Positions 22,808 through 32,544 are shown, counted from the first letter of the stretch. The stretch: DNA of 64,000 bases from Comamonas odontotermitis (GCF_020080045.1 NZ_CP083451.1:2170001-2234000), one strand, 5' to 3'. Made by a program: numbers and translations. The notes: generated by a model not told the origin, from the letters alone.

Positions 22808-23476
22808 ATGCAGATGAAAGCCTTTGCCACCACCGCCGCAGCGATTGCCGGCGCCTTGATGGTGTTCGCAGCCAGCCCGGCTGCGGCCCAGAAGGTCTAC
22901 CGCATTGTGGGCCCGGACGGCAAGGTCACGTTCTCGGACCGGGCGCCTTCCACGGATACGCCGTCGCAATCGGTATCGGGAGCTACCAGCGCAGAATCTG
23001 CCGGTCCCAACCTGGCCGGCCTGCCACTGGAGGTCAAGCAGGCCGCCGGCAAATACCCGCTGACCCTGTATACGTCCAAGGATTGCAGTGCCTGCGATGC
23101 AGCACGCAGCTACCTGCAAGACCGTGGCGTGCCATACACCGAGAAGACGGTCACTTCGAACGACGAAATCGTTGCGCTCAAAAAGCTCAGCAGTGCAGAC
23201 AGCGTTCCATTTGCCACGCTCGGCGGCCAGCACCTCAAGGGCTTCAACAGTAATGACTGGAGCGCATACCTGGATGCAGCAGGCTACCCCGCCAAATCGC
23301 AGTTGCCTGCCAGCTACCGCCAGGCAGCTGCCACGCCCCTGATTCCCAAGATGATCAAACCCGCTGCTGCCGCTGGCAATGGCGCCGCTGCGCCCGATGC
23401 CGCAGCGCCTGCGGGCGGCAATTCTGTCGTGCCGCAACGGGTGACGCCGGAGAACCCGACCGGAATCGTGTTCTAG
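22808..23476 (+). CDS. Exported DUF4124/glutaredoxin-like protein
   Basis: A 222-residue protein with a signal peptide ([22 protein letters not shown]), a short DUF4124-like N-terminal part ([20 protein letters not shown]), and a glutaredoxin-fold domain from about residue 75 ([20 protein letters not shown]), with a CSAC active site and the cis-proline region [16 protein letters not shown]. The C-terminal 50 residues are Ala/Pro-rich and probably disordered. The start is at 22808, behind GAGGG; the longer frame from 22616 covers a terminator. It likely acts on thiols in the periplasm, but substrates are unknown. Confidence 0.85.
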   Translation: MQMKAFATTAAAIAGALMVFAASPAAAQKVYRIVGPDGKVTFSDRAPSTDTPSQSVSGATSAESAGPNLAGLPLEVKQAAGKYPLTLYTSKDCSACDAARSYLQDRGVPYTEKTVTSNDEIVALKKLSSADSVPFATLGGQHLKGFNSNDWSAYLDAAGYPAKSQLPASYRQAAATPLIPKMIKPAAAAGNGAAAPDAAAPAGGNSVVPQRVTPENPTGIVF

Positions 23477-23493
23477 CCCTCTTCTGGTCCAGC

Positions 23494-23521
23494 AAAAAGC
23501 CTGCTTGCGCAGGCTTTTTTT
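23494..23521. terminator. Bidirectional terminator between the glutaredoxin-like gene and rpiA
   Basis: AAAAAGCCTGC, TTGC loop, GCAGGCTTTTTTT. The genes converge on it. Confidence 0.9.
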
Positions 23522-23559
23522 CCATGTCGGCAGCGACAAGACAGCTGCCACAACAGTCC

Positions 23560-24234
23560 TCAGGCAAATTCCAGCGTCTCCACGCCCTGTTCGGTGCCCA
23601 GCAGGCACACTGCAGCCTTCTGGTGGGCAAACACCCCGACGGTGATGACACCGGCCCATTGGTTCACTTCTGTCTCGAATGCCAACGGGTCCGCAATCAC
23701 AAGGCCCGTCACATCCAGGATATGCTGGCCGTTGTCGGTCACCAGCGGCTGGCCGTCCTTCATGCGCAAGGTGGCAGTGCCTCCCTTGGCGGCAAAGTGG
23801 CGGGCAATCTGCGCGGCAGCCATGGGAATCACCTCCACCGGCAGCGGGAATACGCCCAGCGTCTGCACGCGCTTGGATGCATCGGCAATGCAGACAAAGC
23901 GCTCGGCCAGCGACGCAACGATCTTCTCGCGAGTGAGCGCCGCGCCGCCACCTTTGACCATATAGCCCTGGTGATCGATTTCGTCCGCACCGTCGATATA
24001 GACAGCCAGGTTGGTCACCTCGTTCGCATCGAACACCTGGATGCCCAGCGCCTGCAGGCGCTCGGTACTGGCGACCGAGCTGGACACCGCGCCAGGAATC
24101 TGGTCTTTGATCGTGGCCAGGGCATCAATGAATTTATTGACCGTGGAGCCGGTGCCCACGCCTACAATCTCGCCCGCCACCACGTATTGCAGGGCCGCGC
24201 GGCCGACTTCGGCCTTCAATTCGTCTTGAGTCAT
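23560..24234 (-). CDS. rpiA: Ribose-5-phosphate isomerase A
   Basis: A 224-residue enzyme of the pentose phosphate pathway that interconverts ribose 5-phosphate and ribulose 5-phosphate. Diagnostic blocks: [14 protein letters not shown] (phosphate loop), the DGADEID active-site motif with the catalytic aspartate, and [14 protein letters not shown] with the substrate-binding lysine. Length is normal. It diverges from pyrD; the two starts are 54 bp apart, so their promoters overlap. Confidence 0.97.
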   Translation of the reverse strand: MTQDELKAEVGRAALQYVVAGEIVGVGTGSTVNKFIDALATIKDQIPGAVSSSVASTERLQALGIQVFDANEVTNLAVYIDGADEIDHQGYMVKGGGAALTREKIVASLAERFVCIADASKRVQTLGVFPLPVEVIPMAAAQIARHFAAKGGTATLRMKDGQPLVTDNGQHILDVTGLVIADPLAFETEVNQWAGVITVGVFAHQKAAVCLLGTEQGVETLEFA

Positions 24235-24288
24235 GTTGGTGCTGTCAGATCAGCGAAAATACAAACAATTGCGCAATTATCCCATCCC

Positions 24289-25344
24289 ATGTCCCTGATC
24301 CCCTATTCCCTGTCCCGAGCCATCCTGTTTGGCATGCAGCCCGAGGCTGCGCACGACTTCACCATGGACATGCTGGCCAAGGGCCAGAACTCCCCCTTGG
24401 CCTGCGCCTGGCGCCAGACACGGGTGTCCGATCCGGTGACCCTGGCGGGCCTGAACTTCCCCAACCGCGTCGGCATGGCTGCGGGGTTGGACAAGAATGC
24501 ACGCGCCATTGACGGGTTGGGCGTCATGGGATTCGGCTTTGTCGAAGTGGGCACGGTCACCCCGCTGGCCCAGCCGGGCAACCCCAAGCCGCGCATGTTC
24601 CGCATTCCCGAGCGTGACGCCCTCATCAACCGCCTGGGTTTCAACAACGGCGGACTGGAGGCCTTTATCGCCAATGTGAAAAAGGCGCAGTTCCGCAAGC
24701 AGGCCAACCCGCTGCTGCTGGGCCTGAACATTGGCAAGAATGCCGCCACCCCGATGGAGGAGGCCACGCGCGACTACCTCCAATGCCTGGACGCCGTCTA
24801 CCCGCACGCCGACTACATCACGGTCAACATCAGCTCGCCCAATACCAAGAATCTGCGCGCGCTGCAAAGCGATGAAGCGCTCGATGCCCTGCTCTCTGCT
24901 CTGGTGGCACGCCGCGAACAACTGGCACGCGAGCACGGCAAGCACAAGCCGGTGTTCCTCAAGATCGCGCCCGACCTGACGGACGAACAGGTCGCCGTCA
25001 TCGCAGCCAGCCTCAAGGCCCACGGCATGGACGGCGTGATTGCCACCAACACCACCATCAGCCGCGACGCAGTGCAAGGCCTGCAGCATGCGGAAGAAGC
25101 CGGTGGCCTGTCGGGCCGCCCGGTGTTCGAGGCGAGCAATGCCGTCATTCGCCAGTTGCGCGCAGCGCTCGGGCCACAGTTCCCGATCATCGGCGTGGGC
25201 GGCATTCTGAGCGGTGCCGACGCGGTCGAAAAGGTCAAGGCAGGAGCCGACGTGGTGCAGATCTACACCGGGCTGATCTACAAGGGCCCGGCCCTGGTTC
25301 CCGAGATTGCCCAGGCGCTCAAGGCAGAGGGCGGACAGGGCTAG
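24289..25344 (+). CDS. pyrD: Dihydroorotate dehydrogenase (quinone), class 2
   Basis: A 351-residue membrane-associated FMN enzyme that oxidises dihydroorotate to orotate in pyrimidine synthesis. It shows the class 2 layout: an N-terminal helical quinone-tunnel region ([24 protein letters not shown]), then [52 protein letters not shown] with the catalytic serine, and C-terminal [28 protein letters not shown] (FMN phosphate). The frame is open from 23524 but the true start is 24289. The TAG stop is the tip of a palindromic repeat shared with the convergent MocR gene. Confidence 0.97.
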   Translation: MSLIPYSLSRAILFGMQPEAAHDFTMDMLAKGQNSPLACAWRQTRVSDPVTLAGLNFPNRVGMAAGLDKNARAIDGLGVMGFGFVEVGTVTPLAQPGNPKPRMFRIPERDALINRLGFNNGGLEAFIANVKKAQFRKQANPLLLGLNIGKNAATPMEEATRDYLQCLDAVYPHADYITVNISSPNTKNLRALQSDEALDALLSALVARREQLAREHGKHKPVFLKIAPDLTDEQVAVIAASLKAHGMDGVIATNTTISRDAVQGLQHAEEAGGLSGRPVFEASNAVIRQLRAALGPQFPIIGVGGILSGADAVEKVKAGADVVQIYTGLIYKGPALVPEIAQALKAEGGQG

Positions 25345-25519
25345 GAACGTGTTTACGATATCTACGCAGCCGCGACAGTGGGCTTGCGGGCGGTCTGCGT
25401 TGTTGCAAATCCTCGCAATAGCGGGGCTATTGCTGCGGTATTGCGCTTAGCAGCCCATCCCTAGCCGGGCGCCCCGCAAGCCCACTGTCGCAGCGCGAGG
25501 AGATCGTAAGCAGGTTCTA
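25342..25519. repeat. Palindromic intergenic element, copy A
   Basis: A 178-bp inverted-repeat element between convergent pyrD and the MocR gene. The left arm starts TAGGAACGTGTTTACGAT (its TAG is the pyrD stop) and the right arm on the minus strand starts TTAGAACCTGCTTACGAT (containing the MocR stop). Arms of about 48 bp share GCGACAGTGGGCTTGCGGG. The centre carries a smaller hairpin CGCAATAGC/GCTATTGC. Copies of the same family lie at 57611-57910 and 61158-61205. Confidence 0.8.
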
Positions 25520-27001
25520 AGCCTGCTCCACCTCGCGCACCGCTTGTGCGAGGCGCTCCACCCCCTTCGCAATCACTTCGGGCTGCAGCAAGGCGTAACC
25601 CATGACCAGCCCGCAGGGTCTGGGCAGCGCCCGGTCCGGGGCCTGGGGGTGGAACAAGGGGCTGAGCGGATGGACTCGCACGCCCCGCCGCTGCGCCGCA
25701 GCCACCAGGAGCGGCTCTGCGCTTGCCGGCAAGGAAGGCAGCCACACCACCACATGCAGCCCGCTCGCGGCGCCCTGCACCTGCGCCTTGGCGCCCAGAT
25801 GGCGCTGCAATGCCTGCAGGAGTGCCACCTGGCGTGCCTGCTGCAGGCGGCGCATGCGGCGTACATGTCTGTCGTAGCTGCCGTCTTCCAGCAGCAGCGC
25901 CAAGGCACGCTGAACGCCAGTGGCTGCATGCCGGTCGGTCACGCGCTTGGCTGCGGCGAAGGGCTCGACCAGTGCAGGCGGCAGCACCATGTAACCCAAC
26001 CGAAGCTGGGGTGAAAGCGTCTTCGAGAAGGTGCCCACATGGACCACGCAGCCATGCGCATCCAGCGACAGCAGCGTGGCCTCCGGGCGCACGGCATAGC
26101 GGTACTCGCTGTCGTAATCGTCTTCGACGACCCAGGCCTTGCTGCGCACCGCCCAATCCAGCAACTGGCGCCGCCGGCCAATGGGCAAAAAGCCTCCCAG
26201 CGGAAACTGGTGCGTAGGCGTCACATAGGCCAATTTGGCATGGCCCAGGCTCTCCAGTCCATCGGTCACCGCGCCGTGTTCGTCAATGCCCAGAAAACGC
26301 AGCCGCGCGCCATAGGCTTCAAAGGCATGGTGCGCCATCCGATAACCCGGGTTTTCGACCACCACAGGGTCACCCGGGTCCACAAACAGTCGCGCGCACA
26401 GATCCAGGGCCTGCTGCGAGCCGCTCACGATCACGATCTGCTCGGCACTGCAGGCGAGGCCCCGCGCACGGCTCAAATGGGCCTGCAAGGCCGTGCGCAA
26501 CGCAATGCTGCCGCGCGGATCGTCATACTCCAGCCGGTTGCTGCGCTGGCGCTCAACTGCACGCAGAGCATTCATCCAGGCCAGAGTTGGAAAATCGCCG
26601 CCCGACAAGGGGCCGTAGACAAAGTCGATGTCCTGCTCACCCTCTTTCGGGCTGGGCGTTGCCAGCCCGAGCGCGGCAATGCGTTGGCCAACAGCCGACA
26701 GCGGCCTTGCCGGGTACGTGGGCATGGCAGCCACCGGCACTGACCGCGGCGAATTTACCGTCGCAGCCGCGCCGCTCGCCACACGGCTGGCTGCCCCCGG
26801 CCGGGTTTCGATAAAACCATCGGCCGCGAGCTGCTCATACACCAGCGTGACCGTGGCTCGCGATAGCCCCCGTTCAGCCGCAAGCGCACGGGTGGATGGC
26901 ATGGGGGCACCCACGGCATAGGTGCCATCGGCCATCCGCGTCCGGATTTCTTCATACAGCGCCCGGCTCAATCCAGGACGCCGATGGTGCGAAGGGTTCA
27001 T
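25517..27001 (-). CDS. MocR/PdxR-family transcriptional regulator
   Basis: A 494-residue fusion of a GntR-type winged helix (GLSRALYEEIRTRMADGTYAVGAPMPSTRALAAERGLSRATVTLVYEQLAADGFI) to a fold-type I aminotransferase domain used as a PLP-dependent sensor. In the second half are IVSGSQQALDLCARLF, VVENPGYRMAHHAFEA, TPTHQFPLGG and the PLP-lysine block HVGTFSKTLSPQLRLGYMV. The start ATG at 27001 is preferred to the TTG at 27016. It diverges from a PaiB-type gene 105 bp away; MocR regulators commonly control the gene they face. Confidence 0.93.
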   Translation of the reverse strand: MNPSHHRRPGLSRALYEEIRTRMADGTYAVGAPMPSTRALAAERGLSRATVTLVYEQLAADGFIETRPGAASRVASGAAATVNSPRSVPVAAMPTYPARPLSAVGQRIAALGLATPSPKEGEQDIDFVYGPLSGGDFPTLAWMNALRAVERQRSNRLEYDDPRGSIALRTALQAHLSRARGLACSAEQIVIVSGSQQALDLCARLFVDPGDPVVVENPGYRMAHHAFEAYGARLRFLGIDEHGAVTDGLESLGHAKLAYVTPTHQFPLGGFLPIGRRRQLLDWAVRSKAWVVEDDYDSEYRYAVRPEATLLSLDAHGCVVHVGTFSKTLSPQLRLGYMVLPPALVEPFAAAKRVTDRHAATGVQRALALLLEDGSYDRHVRRMRRLQQARQVALLQALQRHLGAKAQVQGAASGLHVVVWLPSLPASAEPLLVAAAQRRGVRVHPLSPLFHPQAPDRALPRPCGLVMGYALLQPEVIAKGVERLAQAVREVEQA

Positions 27002-27106
27002 CAACTGGTATGGCAAATATTCAGAAAACTGGCTATTTTATGCATACCACAAATGCGGCACAGTGGCGTTTGGCCGCTTCAGTCCGGCATTTTTTCAAAG
27101 AACTCC
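27002..27106. promoter_or_regulatory. Divergent promoter region of the MocR and PaiB genes
   Basis: 105 bp shared by two divergent starts. It contains TGGTATG (27006-27012) and its inverse CATACCA (27043-27049), and a direct repeat ACTGG at both places. These are plausible MocR sites; none is proven. Confidence 0.4.
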
Positions 27107-27727
27107 ATGTACCTCCCACCCGCTTTTGCCGAAACCGATGTTCAGGAACTCCATCGCATCATCCGAGAGAATGCCCTGGGCATGCTCATCACCCATACCG
27201 CCAACGGGCTGGAAGCCAACCATCTGCCGCTGCTCCTTGACGACAGCACGCTGATTGCCCACGTTGCGCGCGCCAACCCTCTCTGGCGCGAGGTGCGCGA
27301 TGGCGAGGGGGTGCTGGTAGTGTTCCGTGGCGCGCAAGGCTATATCTCACCGAACTGGTACCCCAGCAAGCACGAGACGCACCGGCGCGTCCCCACCTGG
27401 AACTACGAGGTGGTGCATGCCCATGGCACCATCCATGTACGCGACGAAGAAAAATTTGTGCGCCGCGTGGTGGGGCTATTGACCCGCCAGCACGAAGCGG
27501 GCCAGCCCAAGCCCTGGAAGATGGCCGATGCCCCTGCCGATTTCCTTCAGGAGCAGCTGGGTCACATCGTGGGCATCGAGATCCGCATACAGCGCCTCGA
27601 AGCCAAGCGCAAGCTCAACCAGCACCACACAACACCCGACCGGGAAGGCGCCATTGCCGGGCTGGAATCACAAGGCAACCACGCCCTGGCCCAAGCCATG
27701 CGAGGTACCGCCTTGCCACCGGGATAA
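27107..27727 (+). CDS. PaiB/FMN-binding split-barrel regulatory protein
   Basis: A 206-residue protein of the PaiB family (flavin-reductase-like split barrel, named for the Bacillus subtilis transcriptional repressor). Family blocks: MYLPPAFAETD at the start, NGLEANHLPLLLD, HVARANPLWRE, FRGAQGYISPNWYPSKHETHRRVPTWNYEVVHAHG and the C-terminal GIEIRIQRLEAKRKLNQH. Full length. The start is fixed by the conserved MYLP; the frame opens upstream at 26984. It lies divergent from a MocR regulator, suggesting a regulated detoxification or cofactor-related role, which is inferred. Confidence 0.88.
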   Translation: MYLPPAFAETDVQELHRIIRENALGMLITHTANGLEANHLPLLLDDSTLIAHVARANPLWREVRDGEGVLVVFRGAQGYISPNWYPSKHETHRRVPTWNYEVVHAHGTIHVRDEEKFVRRVVGLLTRQHEAGQPKPWKMADAPADFLQEQLGHIVGIEIRIQRLEAKRKLNQHHTTPDREGAIAGLESQGNHALAQAMRGTALPPG

Positions 27728-27838
27728 ACCCGTTCAAGATGGGTGCAGGAGTTCTCGCACGATGTTGCGCCTGGGAGAACTAACTGGCAAGGACCTTTGG
27801 CGTTATGCGGGCACTTCGTAGGTGCGCGTGGCTGTATT

Positions 27839-28587
27839 GGGCTTTGTTGCAAAAATCGCTCGGAGGTGGAGCTTCCCCAAACCCCAGACGCAGTTATGCC
27901 ATGGCCACCGTTTGGAGCGTGCCCACTTCGATGAATTGATTAAGGATGGACGCCCGGATGTTGAACTCGGCCACCTGCCGTTCGAACGTCCTGGCTATCA
28001 CTTTCTCGCCCACGCGCTTGAAGCAGTTCATCTTCGTCTCCATGAGTGACCTGCGGTGGCAGCCGCTCCAGCGCTTCCAAATAGCCCGGCCTAGCTGCCT
28101 GCACGCTTTGACCGCTTCGTTTCGATGTTTAGGCTTTCCACTCGCCTCCGCCCCAAGAACTTGGTGCCTGTGGAGTCGGCAAGCAAATGCAGGCCATTGC
28201 GGCTTAGACGGTAGTGCACCTGAACATCAAGACTTTTCTGCCTGCGGCACACCGTGCTGTAGTCGGGCGCTGATCAGAGTAGGCGAGCCATTTTGAGCAG
28301 GGATTGCACCATCCCCAATGTCTGGCGCAGGGGCTGTCCAAACAGGCATTTGATAGTCAAGCAGAACTGGATGGCCACACCTGAGAACGTCTGACGACGC
28401 CCGCGCTTGCCGCTGGGCGGGGCCAACCACTGCATGTCCTCGTCCAACCAGATGGTCAGGTTGCCTCTGGCCTTCAATGCTGCGTTGTATGCCTTCCAGT
28501 TTGTGGTGCGGTACTTGCGCCGTCCCCATTTCGGTCATTCATCGGGCGAGGCTACCGCATCTGTGTGCAGGATTTATGCAACAACGC
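27839..28587 (-). mobile_element. Decayed IS5-family element
   Basis: Bounded by inverted repeats GGGCTTTGTTGCAAAAATC (27839) and, complemented, GGGCGTTGTTGCATAAATC (ending 28587). At about 750 bp it is shorter than a complete element of this kind (about 1 kb) because the middle of the transposase is missing. Confidence 0.75.
27894..28538 (-). pseudogene. IS5-family transposase remnant
   Basis: N-terminal and C-terminal parts are recognisable in several frames: LKARGNLTIWLDEDMQWLAP, SGKRGRRQTFSGVAIQFCLT and KCLFGQPLRQTLGMVQSLL near the 28.3-28.5 kb end, then a LLADSTGTKFLG-like stretch, then after an internal deletion RQLGRAIWKRWSGCHRRSLMETKMNCFKR in pieces and a C-terminus ending TVAMA. Frameshifts and the deletion make it inactive. 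Confidence 0.75.
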
Positions 28588-28637
28588 CCGTGTCCGTGTC
28601 CGTGTCCGTGTCCGTGTCCGTGTCCGTGTCCGTGTCC
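28588..28637. repeat. Hexanucleotide tandem repeat, 8 copies of CGTGTC
   Basis: Eight perfect units plus two bases, directly abutting the right end of the IS5-family remnant and about 330 bp before the DUF11 protein gene. Such tracts can change copy number by slippage. Confidence 0.95.
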
Positions 28638-28822
28638 GCACCTAGTATTCATTAACCATTTCCACAACATGTTTCCAGCCATTTCATATCAATTCTTATT
28701 TTGAAGATTTAATTTAATAAATATATACATCAACATCTCTCCTTTGATGTAGTCTTGCAGAACCGAATTAAATTCAAGTAAAACCCCTACTTAACCCGAT
28801 ATTCACACTCATCTATAAATCA

Positions 28823-28926
28823 ATAATTTTTTAGAAATAAAAATTATGACATAAACAGACAGTCAATTAATTAAATTAGATTTCAAGACAATGGCTTAAT
28901 GAAATATAATTTTTTAGAAATAAAAA
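28823..28926. promoter_or_regulatory. Two identical 21-bp direct repeats before the DUF11 gene
   Basis: The block at 28823-28843 recurs exactly at 28906-28926, with core TTTTTTAGAAATAAAAA; the second copy ends 37 bp before the start codon. The whole interval 28638-28963 is AT-rich and non-coding. It could be a duplicated regulator site or promoter element. Confidence 0.4.
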
Positions 28927-28963
28927 CCCCCTGATGAATTTCCATATTTTAGATTGAGGAATT

Positions 28964-31420
28964 ATGTTAACAAAGCAAACTATTTTTTCACTATCAACCG
29001 GCTTATTTATGCTTGGCGCCCAAGCTCAATGCACAGGAGATATGTATGTAGCAAGAGAAGCAGCCTCGGGAACTGGTTCACGTCTGAACTTGGTTGATAC
29101 GAGCGTATATCCAGTTACTCTAAGCCCTATAGGTTCAGCAATAAGCTTCTTCTACAATGCAATGGGTCGCCACCCCGTCTCTGGAGATCTTTATGCATTG
29201 AATCAAAGTAGTAATTTCCGCCAACTCATACGCATCGACTCAGCCACAGGTGCTACTACCACCTTGGGTCTGGTAACTGGCCTTGCCAATACCGAACACA
29301 ATGCAGGTACTTTTGATGAAGCTGGCTCGTATTGGGTCAAACAGACTGGCAACAACAGAACGCTTTACCGTATCAATAACGTTCTCACTGCTTCTACAGC
29401 TAGCCCTGCTAGCGTAGCTGCAACGGTGACATTGAATCGTGACATCCTTATTGCCGACATGGCATTTGTTACAGGTGAACTTTTTGCCGTCACTAATGAC
29501 GGGCAGTTGGTAAAAATCGATGTAAACAGCGGCGTTGTTACCGATATAGGTTCTGCAGACACTTCCGGCCGGATTTTTGGCTCACAGTTCGGCGCACCCA
29601 ACGGACTATACGGAGCCTCCAACGCCGGAGAAGGCCTGTACCGCATTGACACAACAACAGGAGTCCAAACGCGGGTTTCCGCATTAGGCAGCAGCGACAA
29701 GAATGATGGCGCCAACTGCCCGCAAATGCCCATTCTCTTCTCGGCTGATTTGGCAATTACCAAGACGGATGGCAACGTGGAATACACCCCCGGAGCCCCT
29801 GTTACCTACACCATCGTAGCGCGCAACAACGGCCCGCATGATGCTTACGGCACCAAGGTAAGCGACCTGCTGCCTGCAGGCATAACCACCGCCAACTGGA
29901 CCTGCACGCCTTCCGGTGTCGGTGCCTCCTGCACCACCAGCGGCACGGGGGCAATTAACGACACGGTGAATTTGCCGCGTGATGGCTCGGTCACCTACAC
30001 ACTGACCATGAATGTGCCTGCCAATTTCACTGGCAATCTGGCGAATACGGCTACAGTGACTGTTCCGCCATTCATTGAGGATCCCAATCCAAGCAACAAC
30101 ACAACCACCGATACCGACAATTCGCCGACAACGGCTGACCTAGCAATTGTCAAGACAAGCAATAGCCCTGTGTACACGCCGGGTAGCTCACTGGTCTACA
30201 CCATCAACGTCTCCAATACAGGCCCCGCTGCAGTCAGCGGAGCGACCGTACGGGACCTATTACCTGCAGGCATTACCACTGCAAACTGGAGCTGCGTTCC
30301 AGGCCTTGGTGCGGCCTGCACAGCCAGCGGCACAGGTGCCATCAATGATTCGGCAGTTACCCTGCCCGTTGGCGGAAGCGTAACCTATACGCTGTTTATG
30401 TCTATTCCCGGTGGTCAGACGGGTAGTTTGGCCAATACGGCGACGGTGGAGGTACCTGCTGGCGGCCCTACCGACCCCAACCCATCGAACAATACCTCTA
30501 CATCTACCACTACGCCCTCTGCAACGCCACCGCGCTCCTCTGACCTGATGGTAACGAAAACGAGCACCACCACAGGCTCCTATACGGCTGGTGGGACTGT
30601 GACTTACACGATTGTCGCCAGCAACAACGGCCCAGATGCAACAACCGGGGCAGTGGTATACGACGCACTGCCTACCGGTATCACCGGAACCTGGACCTGC
30701 GTGGGAAGCGGCGGCGGAAGTTGTACTGCAACTGGTACCGGCTCCATCAATGATACGGTTAACCTGCCTGTAGGCGCCAAAGCTACATATACACTCATTG
30801 CCAACGTGCCTGCGAATTTCACAGGTGCGCTGGTCAACAATGTTCGCGTCGTGACAACCGATGGTGCTGATTCAGTACCAGGCAACAATACGGCCTCACT
30901 CACGATTCCCGCCCCCACTCAAGCGAACCTGGGTATCACCAAGACTGATGGCAAAAGCAGCTACACACCCGGCACCAATGCGGTGTACACCATTGTGGCA
31001 ACCAACTACGGCCCAGCTGCTGCCACCGACGTTACGGTAAGCGACCCACTGCCGGCAGGCATCAGCAGCGCGAACTGGACTTGCACCGCTGTAAACGGCG
31101 GCACCTGCACGGCCAGCGGCTCGGGTGCACTTAACGACAGCGTGAATCTGCCTGTTGGGGCCAGCGTTACCTACACACTGAGCATGGCCGTGCCTGCCAC
31201 CTTCACCGGCGACCTCGTAAACAAGGCCTCTGTGAAACACTCGGCAGGAGGAGGACTGACCGACCCAGACCCCTCCAACGATACCGCTACCGACACCGAT
31301 ACCCAAACCAAAGAGCCCTCCAAGGAGCCGGCTCCTGTACCTGTGGGTGGTACGGGATTGTTGCTGGTATTCATGGGTCTGCTTGGCACGGCCATAATGA
31401 GCCGCCGCCGCAGTTGGTAA
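28964..31420 (+). CDS. Secreted DUF11-repeat surface protein
   Basis: An 818-residue exported protein. A signal peptide (1-21, ending GAQA) is followed by a DUF6923-like propeller region (about 22-260, starting CTGDMYVAREAASG), then four DUF11 beta-sandwich repeats of about 120 residues, each opening like ADLAITKTDGNVEYTPG and containing DLLPAGITTANW..C..GTGAINDTVNLP and ending DPNPSNNT. The tail PVPVGGTGLLLVFMGLLG plus SRRRSW is hydrophobic then basic, like an IPTL/PEP-CTERM anchor without the canonical motif. The ribosome site GAGGA is well placed. It is related in plan to the protein at 4419. An adhesive or matrix role is inferred. Confidence 0.85.
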   Translation: MLTKQTIFSLSTGLFMLGAQAQCTGDMYVAREAASGTGSRLNLVDTSVYPVTLSPIGSAISFFYNAMGRHPVSGDLYALNQSSNFRQLIRIDSATGATTTLGLVTGLANTEHNAGTFDEAGSYWVKQTGNNRTLYRINNVLTASTASPASVAATVTLNRDILIADMAFVTGELFAVTNDGQLVKIDVNSGVVTDIGSADTSGRIFGSQFGAPNGLYGASNAGEGLYRIDTTTGVQTRVSALGSSDKNDGANCPQMPILFSADLAITKTDGNVEYTPGAPVTYTIVARNNGPHDAYGTKVSDLLPAGITTANWTCTPSGVGASCTTSGTGAINDTVNLPRDGSVTYTLTMNVPANFTGNLANTATVTVPPFIEDPNPSNNTTTDTDNSPTTADLAIVKTSNSPVYTPGSSLVYTINVSNTGPAAVSGATVRDLLPAGITTANWSCVPGLGAACTASGTGAINDSAVTLPVGGSVTYTLFMSIPGGQTGSLANTATVEVPAGGPTDPNPSNNTSTSTTTPSATPPRSSDLMVTKTSTTTGSYTAGGTVTYTIVASNNGPDATTGAVVYDALPTGITGTWTCVGSGGGSCTATGTGSINDTVNLPVGAKATYTLIANVPANFTGALVNNVRVVTTDGADSVPGNNTASLTIPAPTQANLGITKTDGKSSYTPGTNAVYTIVATNYGPAAATDVTVSDPLPAGISSANWTCTAVNGGTCTASGSGALNDSVNLPVGASVTYTLSMAVPATFTGDLVNKASVKHSAGGGLTDPDPSNDTATDTDTQTKEPSKEPAPVPVGGTGLLLVFMGLLGTAIMSRRRSW

Positions 31421-31464
31421 AGAGAATAGGTTTATATAGCCCTCGGCACCAAATTGCCCAGCGC

Positions 31465-31501
31465 AAGGCACACGGCATTGCTACAGCAAGCGGTGTGCCT
31501 T
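31465..31501. terminator. Stem-loop between the convergent DUF11 gene and bioB
   Basis: AAGGCACAC (31465-31473) pairs with GTGTGCCTT (31493-31501). The T-run is poor, so function as a terminator is only probable. Confidence 0.5.
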
Positions 31502-31506
31502 GTTAC

Positions 31507-32544
31507 TTAGAACTTTCCACAAGTGCGCGCAGGCATGCCCAGTTTCATCAATAGGCGCGCATCGGCATCTGCCTCCGGATTGCCGGTGACCAGCAGCTTG
31601 TCTCCGTAGAAGATGGAGTTGGCACCTGCCAGAAAGCACAGCGTCTGCACTGCTTCCCCCAATTGCTGGCGGCCTGCCGACAGACGCACGCGGGCTTTGG
31701 GCATCAGAATGCGGGCAGCAGCAATCACCCGCACAAAGTCCAGCGGATCCACTGGATCGCTGTCGGCCAGCGGCGTACCCGGCACGCGCACCAGGCTGTT
31801 GATGGGCACGGACTCCGGATAAGGCTCCATATTGGCCAACTGGGCAAGCAGGCCTGCACGATGCACAGGCGCCTCCCCCATACCCACAATGCCGCCGCAG
31901 CAGACGCTGATTCCGGCCTCGCGCACTGCAGCCAACGTGTCGAGCCGGTCCTGGTACTGGCGGCTGCTGACCACATCGCTGTAGTACTCGGGCGCGGTAT
32001 CGAGGTTGTGGTTGTAGTAGTCCAACCCCGCCTCTCGCAAGGCCTGCGCCTGGTGTGGGGCCAGCATGCCCAGGGTGGCGCAACTTTGCAGGCCCAGGCC
32101 CTTGACGGCCGCAATCAGCTCGCCCACTTTCTCGATATCGCGGTCCTTGGGAGCGCGCCATGCGGCACCCATGCAAAAACGGGTGGCACCTGCATCCTTG
32201 GCGGCCTGGGCTGCAGCAGTCACCTCGGCAACGCTCATCAGCTTCTCGGCCTTCACCCCGGTATCGAACTCTGCCGACTGCGGGCAGTAGCCACAGTTCT
32301 CGGGACAACCTCCCGTCTTGACGGACAACAAGGTCGCCAGCTCCATATCGCCTGCAGGCCAATGCGCACGGTGAACCGTCTGCGCACGGTACATCAGCTC
32401 CGTAAATGGCAATTCCAGCAGTTCCTGCACGGCCTGCACAGGCCAGCGCTCTGTTGCGGTCGGTTGTGCCGGCTTTGCAGCGGGGTGCCAGTGCACGGCG
32501 GTGGTGACAGGTGCCGATCCGGAAAAATGAGATGGGCTGGACAT
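31507..32544 (-). CDS. bioB: Biotin synthase
   Basis: A 345-residue radical SAM enzyme that inserts sulfur into dethiobiotin. It has the CPENCGYC motif for the 4Fe-4S cluster (in [19 protein letters not shown]), the [12 protein letters not shown] block, RVPGTPLAD, and the conserved arginine region [11 protein letters not shown] near the 2Fe-2S site. The start is the ATG at 32544 behind GAGGAG. It stands alone: no other bio genes are nearby. Confidence 0.97.
   Translation of the reverse strand: MSSPSHFSGSAPVTTAVHWHPAAKPAQPTATERWPVQAVQELLELPFTELMYRAQTVHRAHWPAGDMELATLLSVKTGGCPENCGYCPQSAEFDTGVKAEKLMSVAEVTAAAQAAKDAGATRFCMGAAWRAPKDRDIEKVGELIAAVKGLGLQSCATLGMLAPHQAQALREAGLDYYNHNLDTAPEYYSDVVSSRQYQDRLDTLAAVREAGISVCCGGIVGMGEAPVHRAGLLAQLANMEPYPESVPINSLVRVPGTPLADSDPVDPLDFVRVIAAARILMPKARVRLSAGRQQLGEAVQTLCFLAGANSIFYGDKLLVTGNPEADADARLLMKLGMPARTCGKF

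Noticed and set aside
28588..28637. Tandem repeat as a CRISPR array
   Set aside because: The unit is 6 bp with no spacers and no cas genes nearby; it is a simple sequence repeat.
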